The notes below the pieces were generated by a model. The model did no database searches. It was not told the origin of the DNA and saw nothing but the letters and a program-made list of their open reading frames with translations. Shown piece after piece: positions 1-13,068 of a stretch of DNA of 64,000 bases (the first letter of the stretch is position 1; the number at the start of each line of letters is the position of its first letter). The DNA comes from Lagopus muta (lineage: Eukaryota; Chordata; Aves; Galliformes; Phasianidae). The stretch lies in the NCBI RefSeq assembly GCF_023343835.1, contig NC_064435.1:81478134-81542133 (forward strand), written 5' to 3'. Both the position numbers and the translations under genes were made by a program.

Positions 1-486
1 CCTTAAAACAGCTTCTAACAGCCAGTGCTTCCTGCTTCTTGAAAATATGGGCTCTTCAAACAGATAAAAACTTCAAAAATGAGTGAAAATTCAGCTGGTA
101 GTTCCCATATCTCTCCCTTACATTCAGATTGTCAAGATTAATACTCTGAAAGCCTTTTAACTGGTAAGGAGCTACCCCATGAGGTTTGTCATTCAGAAAG
201 CCAGACTATATGCCTCTCTGGAAAAGAAGTTCATTTCCAGCTAGCTTGTGAAGGAATAGACAACTCAGACTGAAAAGAAAGGACACTCTAATGTCAACTG
301 CAGAGATAGATATCCCTTTAGGAGAGATACATACAGGCTTTATCAAAAAAAGGGGCTTTTTAGTTCATTTTTAGTGGTATGGATATGTACTGTAACAAAA
401 TTTAATCTTGCTTTTGCTGGTGTAAAACAGAAATAATACCACTGAAATCATTAGGCTTACTCTACTATCGTATATACAAAATATCT

Positions 487-551
487 AAAAAAAAAACCAC
501 AAAAAAAAAACAAAAAAACAAACCAGCTTTCTTTTGCCTTTTTTTTTTTTA
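487..551. repeat. A-rich then T-rich low-complexity stretch
   Basis: A-rich sequence with C interruptions (487-522) faces a T11 run (541-551). The two could pair as a weak hairpin. Confidence 0.8.
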
Positions 552-2154
552 AGTTGACATATAGGATTCAAATTTAGGAGCAGCATAAATATTAAAATAG
601 TGAACAACAGTGAAGAATTCAGTTTATCTCCATCTGTGTGGCAATGAAGAGTCCAGAATACGGTGCTCTGAGGGTCACCTGCATAGTGTAACAACCTGAA
701 TAGACTGAATAGAGTTTGCCAATGTTTTAGAGGAAAGGTTCTTACTTACCTTTTCAGTAATGTCTCAAGAAAATAACCCAAATTCCAATAATCTACATCA
801 GTGCTTTTCAGAATTTTGTTTCATGAATAAGTTAACACAAAGTAAGCTAGGATGAGAACTTTGTAACAAGTCAGAATATCATTTATATATCATTATTATA
901 TGCAAACCTTGTATCATTAAGTAATATTGCTTAGCTCTTTCACTGTGACACTGACAACCTCATAGCAACTACATAATGCAGCTATGCACCCTGGCAGTTA
1001 ACGTGCACTGACAGAAACACTTTCGGTTCACACCATTGTTTCTCCCATAGGAACTTGCTCATGGAACTGTACTTTGCACTGTAGCCTCATTGCTAACTTG
1101 CTATCCATTCTTTAGCAAACTCTCCTCTCATAAGCTCATGAAGGAATCAATGTTTTTAGTTCCTTACTTCTTTCTCTTTCCCTCAATACTGATTTGCAAT
1201 GTTTCTTTCATGTGTTTACACCATTTTCCACGTTACCATTTGCAAATGTTAATACTTTATATCTTTACTCCAAAACATCAGTGTATGTGTTATATGACTG
1301 AAGAAAGGCAGTACTCCTTGAATTTATTTTTATAATACAGAATTCAGCAGTATTGGTTTCTGGGGCTTCATGTTAACCAAATTCTGATGTAACTTTTGAC
1401 ATCCTGAGGATTGTTGGACCACTGGTATACCTACTCAGTACTTTTCAGGTACGTAAGCCTCACATTGCCTACCCTCTAAACTGGACATACTACATAGCAT
1501 TGCAACCCTAGTGCTACACACAGTTCGGCGTATTCTACTCTTGAGCATGGCATTTCAGATCAAGCATAGAACTGCAGTAACTACAGCTACACAATATCCA
1601 TCTCATAGCTGGTTAGCTCAGACTGTAAGCAGGACTTGTGTAGACTTACTCCAATAGGATTAAGAGCAGGATCTTCCTTTAGTTTAGGTGAGCATCAATT
1701 CACTGAATGTGTTTTCATCGCCTTTCACTTTTTATTCAGTTATCTAAGTTGAAAATCAAACTCAATTTGCATTCACATTATTGAATTTAAATCCAAGATT
1801 GACTGTCCCAAGCCTGCCAACCCTTAAAGAGCCATTCCTTGAGTTAAATTAGGATTCAGGCTTGCATATGATAAGTACACATCTTTTGGTAACGTACTTC
1901 TGAGAATGCATGGAAGGAAATGGTCTTTGGAACTGAACGGTCTTCCTTTTCTTCCATACTGTATCAGCTGTCTGCTGATTCCAAGACTTTGCTTCCCCTG
2001 GCAATATGCAGAAGGGCAGCTCATGAGCCAAATGCAGTTTTCTTTTTCACCATGCTTCTTCTCATTATCACCTTAGCAATGTTTGCACTTAAAGTTGCTC
2101 AGCTGCCAGGAGGAGTATGAACTGAATAAAAGAAAATTTAATTCAGCTCTGAAA

Positions 2155-2170
2155 TTCTCTCTCTCTCTCC
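2155..2170 (+). repeat. (TC)n short microsatellite
   Basis: About eight TC units. Confidence 0.9.
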
Positions 2171-4924
2171 GCTGCAGAAGAAATTCCCACAATGCTAGCT
2201 GTGCAGATGTACCTCACATTTGATTCAATCTTGTCTGCCTCACAGAAAAAGAGAAACATCTCAGACAAACTCACATATCACTTTAGTGATCATGAAAACT
2301 GTCCCCACCGCCCCTTCTCTTTTTCCCCTGCAGAGACCCAATGCTAGATTAGGCACAGCAGTGCGTGTTCAGTAGACTGGTATACCAGAAGGCTGAGCTT
2401 CAGCCTTGCAGTGCAGACATCGTTGGCCAGAAGTCACACAGAATACTAAAATTACCTTCAGATCCATCATCTGGAGCTGTTCTCTGGGTAGCTAATTAAA
2501 AATCCATTTCCTAGACTCTGAGGAATATCAACCTGTTTGATTTCTCAGAGGTGAAATATTAGAACTTAAATAAACAGTAGATAAATAAACAGGTCACCAT
2601 TCCTTATATAATATTCTCTCTGTCACAGAAAAATAGATGCAATTTGTATTTGTCAAGAGGCTGGAAACTGTAGAGCAAAGACCTGAAACTTAACTACCTC
2701 CTTTCAAGACATTGCTCATACTTACAAGATGAGCAGCAGAAAACTCACTGGACTAGTCTCTGCCATTGAGCTGCAAGATGATGAAGTCAAAATATTCTTT
2801 CTCTACTTAGTACATTACTTAACTACTGGCTGTATTATTTTTTTGTAGGATATTTGTTTGCCTTGATATGTGTATCTTCCAGAAGCAACTGACGCCTGAA
2901 TTTTCACAATGCTACCCTAAATAGTCTCTGTTCATTAAAACTTCTTTGTTTTACTGATTTTCTATATTTTAATAATCTGTTTTTTCTCTTTCCAAAAGTT
3001 TTCTAATTCTAATTTCTAATATAGAACTCAGTTTTTCCTTGACCATCTAAAAATTGCCTTTACATGCAAAGTTTGCTGAGTTCTAAGACCCTCCCAAATC
3101 TGTGATGTAGAGGATTTGAGAAAACATCTTTTCAAGTACAGTATATGTTTCCTCCTTCTCAGTCATATGCAGATTTCATGGAGCTGCCAGTTGAAGAGGT
3201 AGGAAATGAGACAGTATGTTTATTAAATACGTGTAGAAAGACTGAAGCCATGTCTACATTAGCAAGTAAGGTGGACCAAAGGCATGGGCATGCAGAGTGA
3301 AAGAAGTAGAACTAAGAACCTAATGCTCTCATTGTACACATTTCAGGGCTTATAACTCATGATGTAAGCAGGGCAACATAGATCTAATCTTTCTGTATCC
3401 ATTTCTAGTCTTTTCCATTCCACAAATTGTCTTTGAGGTATAACCACTAGAAAGGCCTGCCTAGGCGTGCTGCACAAGAAATGCTGAGGGCAGCTTCTTC
3501 ATTATCAGATGGGGTATTTCCACCATTCTTTCGGCAGACTCTCATTCTTATAATAACGTCATCAGTCTGAAATTTAGGAATAAAAATGCCCTTTATTTTA
3601 TGGCTCTGAGCAGAAGTTTTGGGAGGATCAAAATGATGATGATCAGGATAGGTTTGGTGTTCAGTTTCTATATCTAAAATAATGCAAGGAATAAGATCTA
3701 ACAAGATAGATCTGAGGACATCTACTATAATGCATGCGTTGGGCCTTCTGCACAGTCCAGATTGTACATTTCAAACAGCAAGGAAATATTAAAATACACC
3801 CAATATTTTTTGTTATTTTCATTAGCTCTAGTAAACATATGCAAGTCCATGCTTTATGACATGTTATTAACACTTTCATTACAAAATTTCTTAATCAGAA
3901 TGTGTTTGGAGAGATTCTGACAGTTGTTTTTGATATGCCTCAGTGAACTTAGTGGTTTGCACAACATTAAGAAATAATACACAAATTAACCTATTGTAAT
4001 CTTCTCAGCACTAGTGTGCATTATGCTTTTGTGAGTGATACCAAATCCCCTGTAGTGTCACCCAGAGTGGTAGAAAGGAAACTGAAGGATAATTAAACGA
4101 AGCTTGATTCAGAAAATCGTGTGTTAAACCTAAGAGCAGGCACAAAATTGAATGTAGAGCAGCAAAAACAAAAGTTGTTATGAGCACTATAAATTTCCAG
4201 ATATTTGACAACATCACTTGTGAATAATTCTGAAGCATAGCTGAATATTCTAAATGCAGAAAGAAATTGAGCCTTCATATAGGGCAGGCTAAGGTCGAAT
4301 TAAGGTGAGCACATGTTAAAATGTTTATAAATATAGGATATATTTTACTGTAACACATTCATTGCCTACTTCAACAGCAGAATGTTGCGAGAGTTGGATT
4401 TTGATGACAATATGTTTTTTCTAAGGGGCAGCTTATTTAGTATCCAAGCACAGATTGAAGAACTACTCCACATCAGAAAGACTGGGTTAAAAAACAATTA
4501 TGAAAAACACCTAGGAAGAATTTCAGCAGCTCAAAGTCAAGTATTATCTTAAAAGGCAAAGGAACAAAAGGAGTAATTCAGTTTGCATATCTCCTCTGGG
4601 CAGCAACCCAAGAATATAAGCATAGTTGTACTGAGTTTGTGTAGCCCAGTATCCTATTTTGGATGGTTGCCAAATGGGGGTGAAGGTACTAAGCTCAAAG
4701 CTACAAGCTTTTCTGCAGTAAATGGAGTTGGGATTCATATCCTACTCTCTGTTTAATAGGCTAACCCCTCCTGCTGGTGGCAGTTCTTCAGGTACTCACC
4801 ATAGGCAGTAATCAGAAAGTATATGTCTGAGGAAGAATACAAAAATGGAACAACAACCATGTAATGATATTTTTCAAATACTGTCCCAGCAATTTGAGTA
4901 TCTGGGAGATAACGTGACTGAGGA

Positions 4925-6484
4925 GGCTCTCACACTCTCATTGTGGAAGCAGCATGGCTAGGAGCTCATCTCAAGTGCCTTTACACAAATGCATCCAGCC
5001 TGGAAGCAAAAAGGAATAGTTAGACCTATGACCCTGTTAGAATTACAGAGCCATGGTAGGACAGCTCACATGATGGGTGTGTTGCAGTGAGTGGATACAG
5101 GCTTTTCAAGGACGACAGGCTGAGAAAGCAAGGGGGAGTGTTTGCACTCTATGCAATGGAGTGGTTAGTGTATGTGGAGCTTTGCCTTGGAAAAAGTGAA
5201 ATGGCACCACCTGAGACCTTGTGGCTCAGAACCAGAGGACATACTGACAGAGGTGATGCTGTTTTAAGCATATGCTTCAGACAACCTAACCTGGAAGACT
5301 GAAGTTTTGTTCAGACAGCCAGAAATTTCACAATCACACACCCAGAAACTCATCAGTACTCAACCACTTTAATAGCTGCTGCAAGGAAAATATAGTTAAA
5401 GACAAGCTGGAAGATATTTTTGAGGGTCCCTTGGGATTCAATCTGAAGGGTAAAGGGGTCCAGGGAGGCTGATCACTCCTCAAGAAAAATGTCTTAGAGA
5501 TGCAACAGCAAGTTGTCTGTGTATGTCATAGCATGAACAGGCAGAGAAGAAGACTGCTGTGGATGAACAGGGAACTTATCTGAGACTTCAGGTGTAGAAG
5601 AGAATCTACCTCCTGTGGAAAAAGGAATGGGCAGCTCAAGGAGAGTACAAAGAATTTGTTATGATATGCAGGGAGAAAATTTGGAAGGCAAAAGCCCAGC
5701 TTGTACTCAACTTGACCACTGTAGTTAAAAGCGGACAAAAAACTTTTTAACAAATATGTTAACTGTGAGAGGAGAGCTAAGGAGAATCTCCATCCATTCC
5801 TGGTTGCAGAGGGAATGTGACAACTGAGAATAAGGAAAAGGCTGAGGTTCTTGGTGTCTTCTTTACATCTGTCTTTAAAAGTCAGACCCATTATTCTCAG
5901 GGTACTCTACCTCCTGGCCTGAAATTCTTGGATGGGGAGCAGAATAAACACCCCATAATTCAGGTGGAAACAGTTAAAGACTCCATCTAGACTGTCACAA
6001 GTCCATGGGACTAGATGGATCCACCTGAGTGTGCTGAGGGAGCTGGCAGAGGTGATAGCCAAGCCTTTCCATCATCTATCAGTGTTTCTGGTCAACCAGA
6101 GAGGTCCCAGAGGGTTGGTAGCTTGCCACTGTGACTTCCATCTACAAGAAGGGTTATAAGGAAGATTTGGGAAACTACTGGCCTGTCAGCCTGACCTCAA
6201 TGCCAGGGAAGGTTATGGAGCAGATCATCTTGAGGGAGATCACTTGGCAGGGGTTGGTACTGGGGCCTGTGCTGTTCAATATCTTTATTTCATACCTGGA
6301 CAAGGGCACTGAGTGCACCCTCAGTGTGTCTGCAGATGACACCAAGTAGGGAGGAAGTGTTGATGTCTGGGAGAAGGGAGGCTTTACATGTGACACAGAG
6401 GTTTGTGGTTTAGTGGGCATGGTGATGATGGACTAGATAATCTTAGAGGTCTATTTCAACCTTAATGATTCTACAATTCTGTGC
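4925..6484 (+). mobile_element. CR1 LINE, internally deleted, with 3' tail
   Basis: This contains recognisable pieces of CR1 ORF2: the endonuclease-side segment (about 4940-5300), the linker before RT (5550-5950), and RT motifs at 6131-6349 reading [21 protein letters not shown], which then jump directly to [10 protein letters not shown] and SADDTK. The central part of the reverse transcriptase is therefore missing. The 3' end (6420-6484) carries the CR1 hallmark GACTAGATAATCTTAGAGG and a degenerate ATGATTCTACAATTCT tail. Stops and frameshifts make it inactive. Confidence 0.88.
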
Positions 6485-6497
6485 TTTTAGGCAGCAA

Positions 6498-6525
6498 AAT
6501 ATGCCTGCCAAATTGCAGGCATATT
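6498..6525. repeat. Inverted repeat, 11-bp arms, 6-base loop
   Basis: AATATGCCTGC and GCAGGCATATT are perfect inverted copies, located just past the 3' end of a CR1 element. Confidence 0.9.
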
Positions 6526-6594
6526 CCACATAATGTTTCCTCCTGTTGTGCTATTCTATTCCTTTAGGAGTAGTTAGCCATGGAATTTGCAAAA

Positions 6595-6627
6595 AGGAAA
6601 AAAAAGAAAAGAAAAAAAAAAAAAACA
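6595..6627 (+). repeat. A-rich tract
   Basis: A-rich with G interruptions, ending in A14. Possibly a decayed poly(A), but no parent element is visible. Confidence 0.8.
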
Positions 6628-7547
6628 TTTAAAAAATCAACCTCTTTACATTCCAGTGAAGCCAGCAGTAATATCAAGTGAAGTTATCTGTAGTTTCACA
6701 CCCGCAATCCAAAGGAGATCAAGTATTTGACCTATCAATCTTCATAGGGTATTTTACAGTCTTGAGGTCCATGGGCAAATCAATACAAATCAGATTGTCA
6801 GAAGAGTCTGGTCTAATAAATTTTAAAAGTTGTTACATTTACTAATCCAAAATAAACAGCTTATAGAATGTATATCTTGTTTTTTTAAAAGTAACTTTTT
6901 TAGGTGTTACAAAGTAATGTGATGACAGCATATATTGAGATTTCTACTGTGAATTTAACTTAGTCTTGCAAGACATTAATTTATGCTCAAAACAAAAATA
7001 ATCAAACTTGCATTAAGTAGATTAAAAATGTGATAAGAGTAAAATGAAGTCATAAATGGTGAGCTGTCATTCTAGTGTAGAAGTTACTTGTGTATTCATT
7101 CAGAAGTTGCACCAAGTCTTATGACAGTCAATATCTTTTATAATATTCTCAAGAAAATACAAAATCTTTCTCATAACTGTTGCAGACATACCAGCTCCTT
7201 GGCCAGACTCATTATCTCCTTCCTCTGTTAATGCTGCGTGGCATCTCAGTGAAACATTCTGTGAGCAGTCTGACTTCCTCTACTACAAATTTATTTACTC
7301 CCTTTCAATTTTTGTGTCTTTAAGTGAAACAACTCTACATTTTCATATTGACAGACTTCCACTCCTGTACTGTAGATGCTCTCTTTTTATCTGCAGCTTA
7401 ATTCTTAGGCTTCCCCTCAGTACTGTTTTCATTTGTACCGTGATTTAATACAAGAAAAAATCTACAAACTGTGATGTACTCTTTCTCACGTTTTAGCTAG
7501 CCTGTTCTTCCTCTACTTCAGCTACATCTTCTTTATACTAAGGTGAC
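6628..7547. other. Intergenic DNA, no gene seen
   Basis: AT-rich. The right half (from about 7190) becomes pyrimidine-rich on + and may belong to the old L2-like repeat that follows. Confidence 0.6.
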
Positions 7548-7622
7548 CCTGCTTGAGTGAAGCAGTTGGACTAGACGATCTCCAGAGATCCCTTCCTACC
7601 TCAACCATTTGGTTGCATGATG
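7548..7622 (+). mobile_element. CR1 3'-end fragment
   Basis: The sequence GTTGGACTAGACGATCTCCAGAGATCCCTTCC is the CR1 3' terminal signature, followed by a decayed CAACCATT tail. Only about 70 bases survive. Confidence 0.75.
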
Positions 7623-7639
7623 GCATGTGTGTTTTCTGG

Positions 7640-8690
7640 TCTGCTGATATTTCTGAGCCCAGCAGTGACTCCCTTGCAGATCAGGAGGCATTCTCACCCA
7701 TTCATATTACCTCTCCACTTTTCTCATCACTTCTTCTTTTTGATCTTTCCTTTCATAACAAAATCATTTTATTTTCTCCCACCTTAAGAAATCCAGTCTT
7801 ACCCTTCTTTCCACTAAGTTTACATTGTCTGCAGTTGTATTCAGGAGTCTCATGCTCTGATTCTATCTTCATTTCAGTTCAGCTGACCTTTCATAACCTT
7901 TCAGTTCACCTTTACTTTCCATTAGAGTTAGTCAGTATTACTGTATGGACTTACGTCTGCTCAAGGCTCAAAATCAGTGCCCTTTCCTTGCCATCTTCAC
8001 TTGTGTCTGCCCTTAACACAGTAGCAGTACTCCTGTTGAATTCTTTCCCTTCTGTAGCTTCAGTGACTACAGCAACTTTGTCCTTTCTGAATTTTCTTAT
8101 GAATCTCTCTGTTACTACCTCCTTTTGTGGGTCCTCTGCCACTGCATGGAGTTCTGACTTGGGCTCATATTTTTTTTCTTTTAGTGGTCTCATCCACAAG
8201 TTAAGTTTAACTACTATCTCCTTGTGGAGATAAAAATTTATACCTCTAATTCATCTGTAATGTCTTGTCTCTCGACTTCAGCATCTTCTGATAACTATCA
8301 GCTCAAATGCAGTTTGTTTAAAGCACCTCACCTTCTTCTCCCTTCCCTAGTCACTCCTTACAACTTCTCTCATTTAGAACTCTGGTGAATAATATGATCT
8401 GCAGGTTTGTCAGACAAGCCGGTGATTCAGATAGCTTTTAATCTGTCTAACTGTTCAGAATAAGTTTCTACCTTGTATATTATTTCTGGCATTTGTAGTC
8501 AGCCACAAAATTATAACTCTTTTACATGTTCATGATCTTTACTTTCAAACACTGCAATATTTTTCTTCTGCTCTTGGCAGAAACGATATTCATATCACTA
8601 CTGAAAAACTCAATTTTTAGACTTTTCTTTTTGACTGTCTCCACTGGCTCCTTCTTTGCTATCACATCAAGAATAAACTCCTCTTTGTAA
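7640..8690 (+). mobile_element. Possible ancient L2-like LINE relic
   Basis: The segment is pyrimidine-rich and unusually open in one + frame (about 226 codons, 7553-8233). Near its right edge (8638-8696) a frame reads LHWLLLCYHIKNKLLFVK, resembling the LHWLP...I.FKLLLL.YK motif after the reverse transcriptase in L2-type LINEs. Nothing else matches clearly, and the long frame has no recognisable domain. A diverged repeat is more likely than a gene. Confidence 0.3.
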
Positions 8691-9112
8691 AAGTGGGTCT
8701 GGTGTTACATTTTTTCCAGTCACCAGGGACTTCACCTAATTGCTATGACTTTTCAAATATCGTTGAGAGTGGTTTGGTGACTACATCAGCTAATTCCCTC
8801 AGGATTCTGGGGTGCATCTCATCAGTATCCATAGGGCTGTGGATGTTCAGGTTCCTCGAGAGGTCACAAACCCAATCTTCATTTACAGTGGGAGAGATGT
8901 TGCTTTCGTGATACCCTCCTACAAAACCAGATGTTTGAGGACTGCATGGCAAGCAGTTATCAGAGAAGGCTGAGGCAAAAAACTGTTACGTACCTCAGCC
9001 TTTTCCTTGTCTGTTGTTACCAGCTTGCCTGTGTCACTCACTGGGCGGGGGGGAGAGTATGCTCTCCTGGGCTTTTTTTTTTCTGGTTGAGGTACCTGTA
9101 GAAGCCAGTGAA
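8690..9112 (-). mobile_element. CR1 LINE fragment, minus strand (pre-RT/RT region)
   Basis: On the minus strand the peptide DEMHPRILRELADVV followed by TKPLSTIFEKS is the conserved CR1 segment just before the reverse transcriptase. Upstream on the same strand are decayed linker sequences with a C8 run (9047-9054 as G on +) and a poly-T stretch. The copy lacks both ends and abuts an oppositely oriented CR1. Confidence 0.85.
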
Positions 9113-9127
9113 TGTAGATATCATAAT

Positions 9128-9541
9128 CAGAGGTCTGAAGCACCTCCCTTATGAGGACAGGTTGAGATATCTGGAGCTCTTCAACCTAGAGAAGAGGAGG
9201 CTCTGGTGGACTTTATAGTGGCCTTCCAGTGCTTGAAGGAGGACTATAGGAAAACTGGGGAGGGACTTTTTATAAGGGCATGTAGTGACAGGACAAGGGT
9301 TTTAAATGGGAAGAGGGTAGATTTAGACTAGATGTTAGACAGAAATTCTTTACTGTGAGACACTGGAACAGGCTGCCCAGCAAGGTTGTGAATGCCTCTT
9401 CTCTGGAAGCATTCAAGGCCAGACTGGATGGAGCTTTGAGCAACCTGATTTAGTGGAGATGTCCCTGCCTGCAGCAGGGGTTTGGAACTAAATGATCTTA
9501 AAATTCCCTTCCAATCCAAACCATTCTATGATTCTATGATA
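9128..9541 (+). mobile_element. CR1 LINE 3' end with intact terminal repeat
   Basis: A typical 5'-truncated avian CR1: it begins near CTCCCTTATGAGGACAGG, continues through GAGAAGAGGAGGCTC and GACACTGGAACAGGCTGCCCA, and ends CCATTCTATGATTCTATGAT, the diagnostic 8-bp-type tandem CR1 tail. The 3' tail is well preserved, implying a comparatively young insertion. Confidence 0.95.
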
Positions 9542-9854
9542 TTTAGATTTTCAAACCATTTTGATTGACTCTAAGTCAACTCCTGTCTGCAACTGACTGA
9601 TTATTCCAACCTTTTTTCTATATCTGTTAAATAAAATTACCTACATAAGGCTTTGATCTGTTTTGTTCTGTTTTGTTATTGTTTTTTGAGTTTTCTAATA
9701 TTGCTTCGTAAGTTTGAAAGGATCATCCTGCAAATGAGAACCGCAGCAGTTCTATTGGGTGAGGGGTCCTTGGCAATACCACAGAGAAAATAGTAAAGGT
9801 TAAGCTGTAAAATACGAATTTTTAATATGTAAAATCAAGATCAGATATCAGGCA
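9542..9854. other. Intergenic spacer between two CR1 copies
   Basis: T-rich, with a short TGTTCTGTTTTG-type repeat near 9660. No gene seen. Confidence 0.7.
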
Positions 9855-10140
9855 TCACTGAATCGCAGAAGACGTAGGCTGGAATGGACCACAAGGGGTC
9901 TCTAGTCCAGCCCCGTTCTCAAAGCACACACAGGTGAAGCAAATTTCCCAGGACCATGTCCAGCTGGGTCTCACATCCGTCCAAAGCTGAGATTTTATAG
10001 CCTCTTTGGGCAACTGCTCCAGTATGCCCACCTTCATAGTAAAAGTTCTTCAACCTGTATTGAGCAAGAATTTTCCAGGTTTCATGCTGTGCCTGTCACC
10101 ACTTGTCCTCCCGCTGTGTGTCTCCACGGAATGTAATGTC
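9855..10140 (-). mobile_element. CR1 LINE 3' fragment, minus strand
   Basis: Reverse-oriented CR1: ATCACTGAATCGCAGAAG with GGAATGGACCACAAGGGGTC at the left is the inverted 3' end, followed by TCTAGTCCAGCCCC and ending near CTGTCACCACTTGTCC. Truncated at its 5' side. Confidence 0.85.
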
Positions 10141-12987
10141 ATCTTATGTATAACTTCCAATCACGTAATTGTAACCAGCAATAAACTATTCAATTTTCTC
10201 TTCTTAGAAACAAATCTGTAGGCTGAACTAGTAAAATGGGTGACTGTATTCTGGAATGAATGACTAAGAGGAAGACTTAGGAGTCATGACAGATAACAAT
10301 AAATATAAGCTTCCCATGCAATGTTTCAGGTAGGCAAGCAGGCAGGTTTCATTGCAAGAGCAAATTATAATGAAAATCTGATGAAATATTATAATGAAAT
10401 CTAGTGTCTGATGTTGATAGCACATACATTCAGGTAGGAAAGAATACTTTTCTTTATGTATTTTAACTAACTGGAAATTGACAGCAAGTTAGAAGGATAT
10501 GTTTGATTCTTTGGCACGTGAGGCCTGAGTTAAAGTTAGATGCTTTTTTACATGATATATCAATGAGACATTAAGGTGCAGATGAAGAAATTACAGGGTG
10601 GTGTTCTGTGGTTTATGTTACGCAGAATCAAATGTTCAGTCATTGAAATACTCATGTTTTTCCTAATAAAATTTGCCATGTAACATTTGGAAGAAAGGGG
10701 AAGCAGAATCTGAACCAACAGATTTTCTGAAGTGTACAGTGCAGCAAATTATTCTCTACTATTGCTGCTTCAGGCATCTGGCTTTGCAATAGTGAAATTG
10801 ATCAGTCAATATTATACATAACATGTAAATTCGATTAAGTCATATAAGTGTTTATCAACTGTAAAACACACTGGTACCATCACATAGTTTTTGTAGGAAG
10901 GTCTGTACTAACAGGCTTGCTTAGTTAGAAAGGTAAATCAAACAAAAAAGATGAAGGCATATTCTTCATTAACTTCCATTCTGGTCAATGTTGTTTGTAT
11001 CAAAGTAATTTTAATAACACAGGGATTAGTCCTGATGATTTCATACATGCTATCCAGATTTTAACATCACGTAGGAAAAATTCCAATTGCTGATCAAAGA
11101 TGGACTAAATATATCCTATGTTACTCCTTTTCTATCATTAAGTTCTTTTAATCTTAGTGACATTTCAAAGAAGCTTTCTGTTTAGATTTGCTTTCAATTT
11201 GAATTATTTTGAATATATTTACAAATAATTGCAATCAATTTCTTTATTGCCTTTCTTGATAATGTTCTGTCATACCCACACTTCACAGATAGCTCAGTGT
11301 CACCAAAATGGATCTAACTTATTCTCTTTGCAACTTGTTCAGCAATTTACGTTTAGAATTAATAAATAAAAAAGAGGCAGAGTGAAATAATGTTGTCTGT
11401 TTCAACTCACCAATGCTTCCAAGTCTGTCTGCGTAACAACAGCAAAATCTGTTTACCCAGATACTACTCTGTTTCATGAGTCACTAATATTGCCCAGTCC
11501 ATGATAGGCTGCTGCTTCATCAGTAACTGACAGACCTTTGAGGTGTATGAAGACATATAGAGAGAATGTGAAAGATGTGTAAAATACAAGCATGTACTCA
11601 GAAACTGGATAGAGCAAACAAGTTGGTAGATATTTTGTCACACATAAATCCTGCCTTTCTACATGTCAGCATCCCTCCAAAATATTCTGTCACAGGTTCT
11701 GTGCTCCAGCAAGTCCCCTCTTCAGCACTGAGATGATTGATTTAGCTTTTGAGAGGCTAAAAAGACTTAATATTTCTGTTATTGCCTTAGCATGCACCAG
11801 TTTCACTCAAAATGCCAGCTTTAATAATGAAGCTCTGATTCTTTACCAAGGTTTATTATCAATCTCACCTAGTTGTACAAAGTAAGCTTTTATATCTGAG
11901 CTACTCACGCTACGCTCACTCTATTAAAACTACATACATAATAATGCTATAGGAAGTAATACCTGCAGCCTATTTCAGGTATCTTCTTTAAGCTTAAGTA
12001 AATCATGTCTAGGAATGTTATTTTCTGTCCCATTCAGTATAAGAGAATTCCAGACAAAAAGCTCAAAGATGAACACTGTTGACATCTACTTCCAGTTAGA
12101 TAAATCCTACTTCTGGCTCCATTTGTATTTTTACAGAGACGTCAGTGATAAAAATCTCATCTTTCACTTTAACATACAGGTCCAAGCACAATTTAGTGGT
12201 ACAAAGGACCTTTGATATTTTATATTCTACAATGTGTTTGACTTTTAAATATGTGCAATAATAATGTATCCCTGGCAGATGAAAGTTTAGACATCTCTGT
12301 GTCATCATTTTTCAAGCTGAGTAGGTCATTCGTGTTTGAGAGTTTTCAGATGCACAGAATAGTTATAAAACATAGATACCTAGGTTAACATTCAAACAGA
12401 TTTGAAATGGTCTGTTCCATGTGTTGTGCATATTTACATTCTTCAGTAGCATCACTGGAAGACAAAACTGGAATCATCACCATTATTTCATATGATTACA
12501 AAAACTCTTTTTAAAGAATTCAAAATTAACTGGAAGACACTGAGAATATTAAGAACTAAAACAAACAGGATAATAACTTTAGTTATTTATCTTACAAAAT
12601 GCATCCGTAAAAGCAGCAAGGTTTCTGATTATGAATACTTTTATGCTATTTGTTAAAATTACAAACAGGAACACAGCTGGAATAATATGCCAGCATGACA
12701 CTTCAAAAAGATTAGAAGAAACAGTGTTAGGAAGCAATAGATTACTGTCTTTCTGATCCCTATAAGGGTGAGATTTATCTCAATAATATTAATCATATAA
12801 AAACTAGGCTCTATCTAAGTGAGTTGTCAAGGCTCCCTCTATAGTCAACAGAGAGAGTCTGGCATTTCCCAGGAATGATTAATCAAAATGTAGAATAAAT
12901 GTCTGAGGGCATCATCTGAGTCCTTGTTGAAGTTCCTAGGTCTATTCCTAGATAGTAAGGGAGAACTATATGACTGAACTTGCGCTA
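10141..12987. other. Intergenic DNA, no gene seen
   Basis: AT-rich unique-looking sequence with no frame over 75 codons and no repeat I recognise. Confidence 0.7.
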
Positions 12988-13068
12988 GGGTACCCACTTT
13001 AGCAGGGAGGTTGGACTTGGTCTCCAGAGGTTTCTTCCAACTCCTGTGATTCTGTAATTCTGTGCGAC
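12988..13068 (+). mobile_element. CR1 3'-end fragment
   Basis: GGAGGTTGGACTTGGTCTCC followed by AGAGGTTTCTTCCAACTCC and TGTGATTCTGTAATTCTGTG is a short CR1 3' terminus with a decayed tail repeat. Confidence 0.85.

Larger units (their letters stand above)
1..4924. other. Intergenic DNA, no gene seen
   Basis: AT-rich sequence with only short, unrelated open frames (all under 90 codons) on both strands, none with a recognisable domain or splice context. Apart from the small simple repeats listed I see nothing. Confidence 0.7.

Noticed and set aside
4544..4790. Possible old repeat around the GCCCAGTATCCTATTTTGG motif.
   Set aside because: The motif recalls dispersed avian or reptile repeats, but too little is recognisable to call a family or boundaries.
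5526..5891. 121-codon minus-strand frame.
   Set aside because: It is the antisense of the CR1 ORF2 segment on the + strand.
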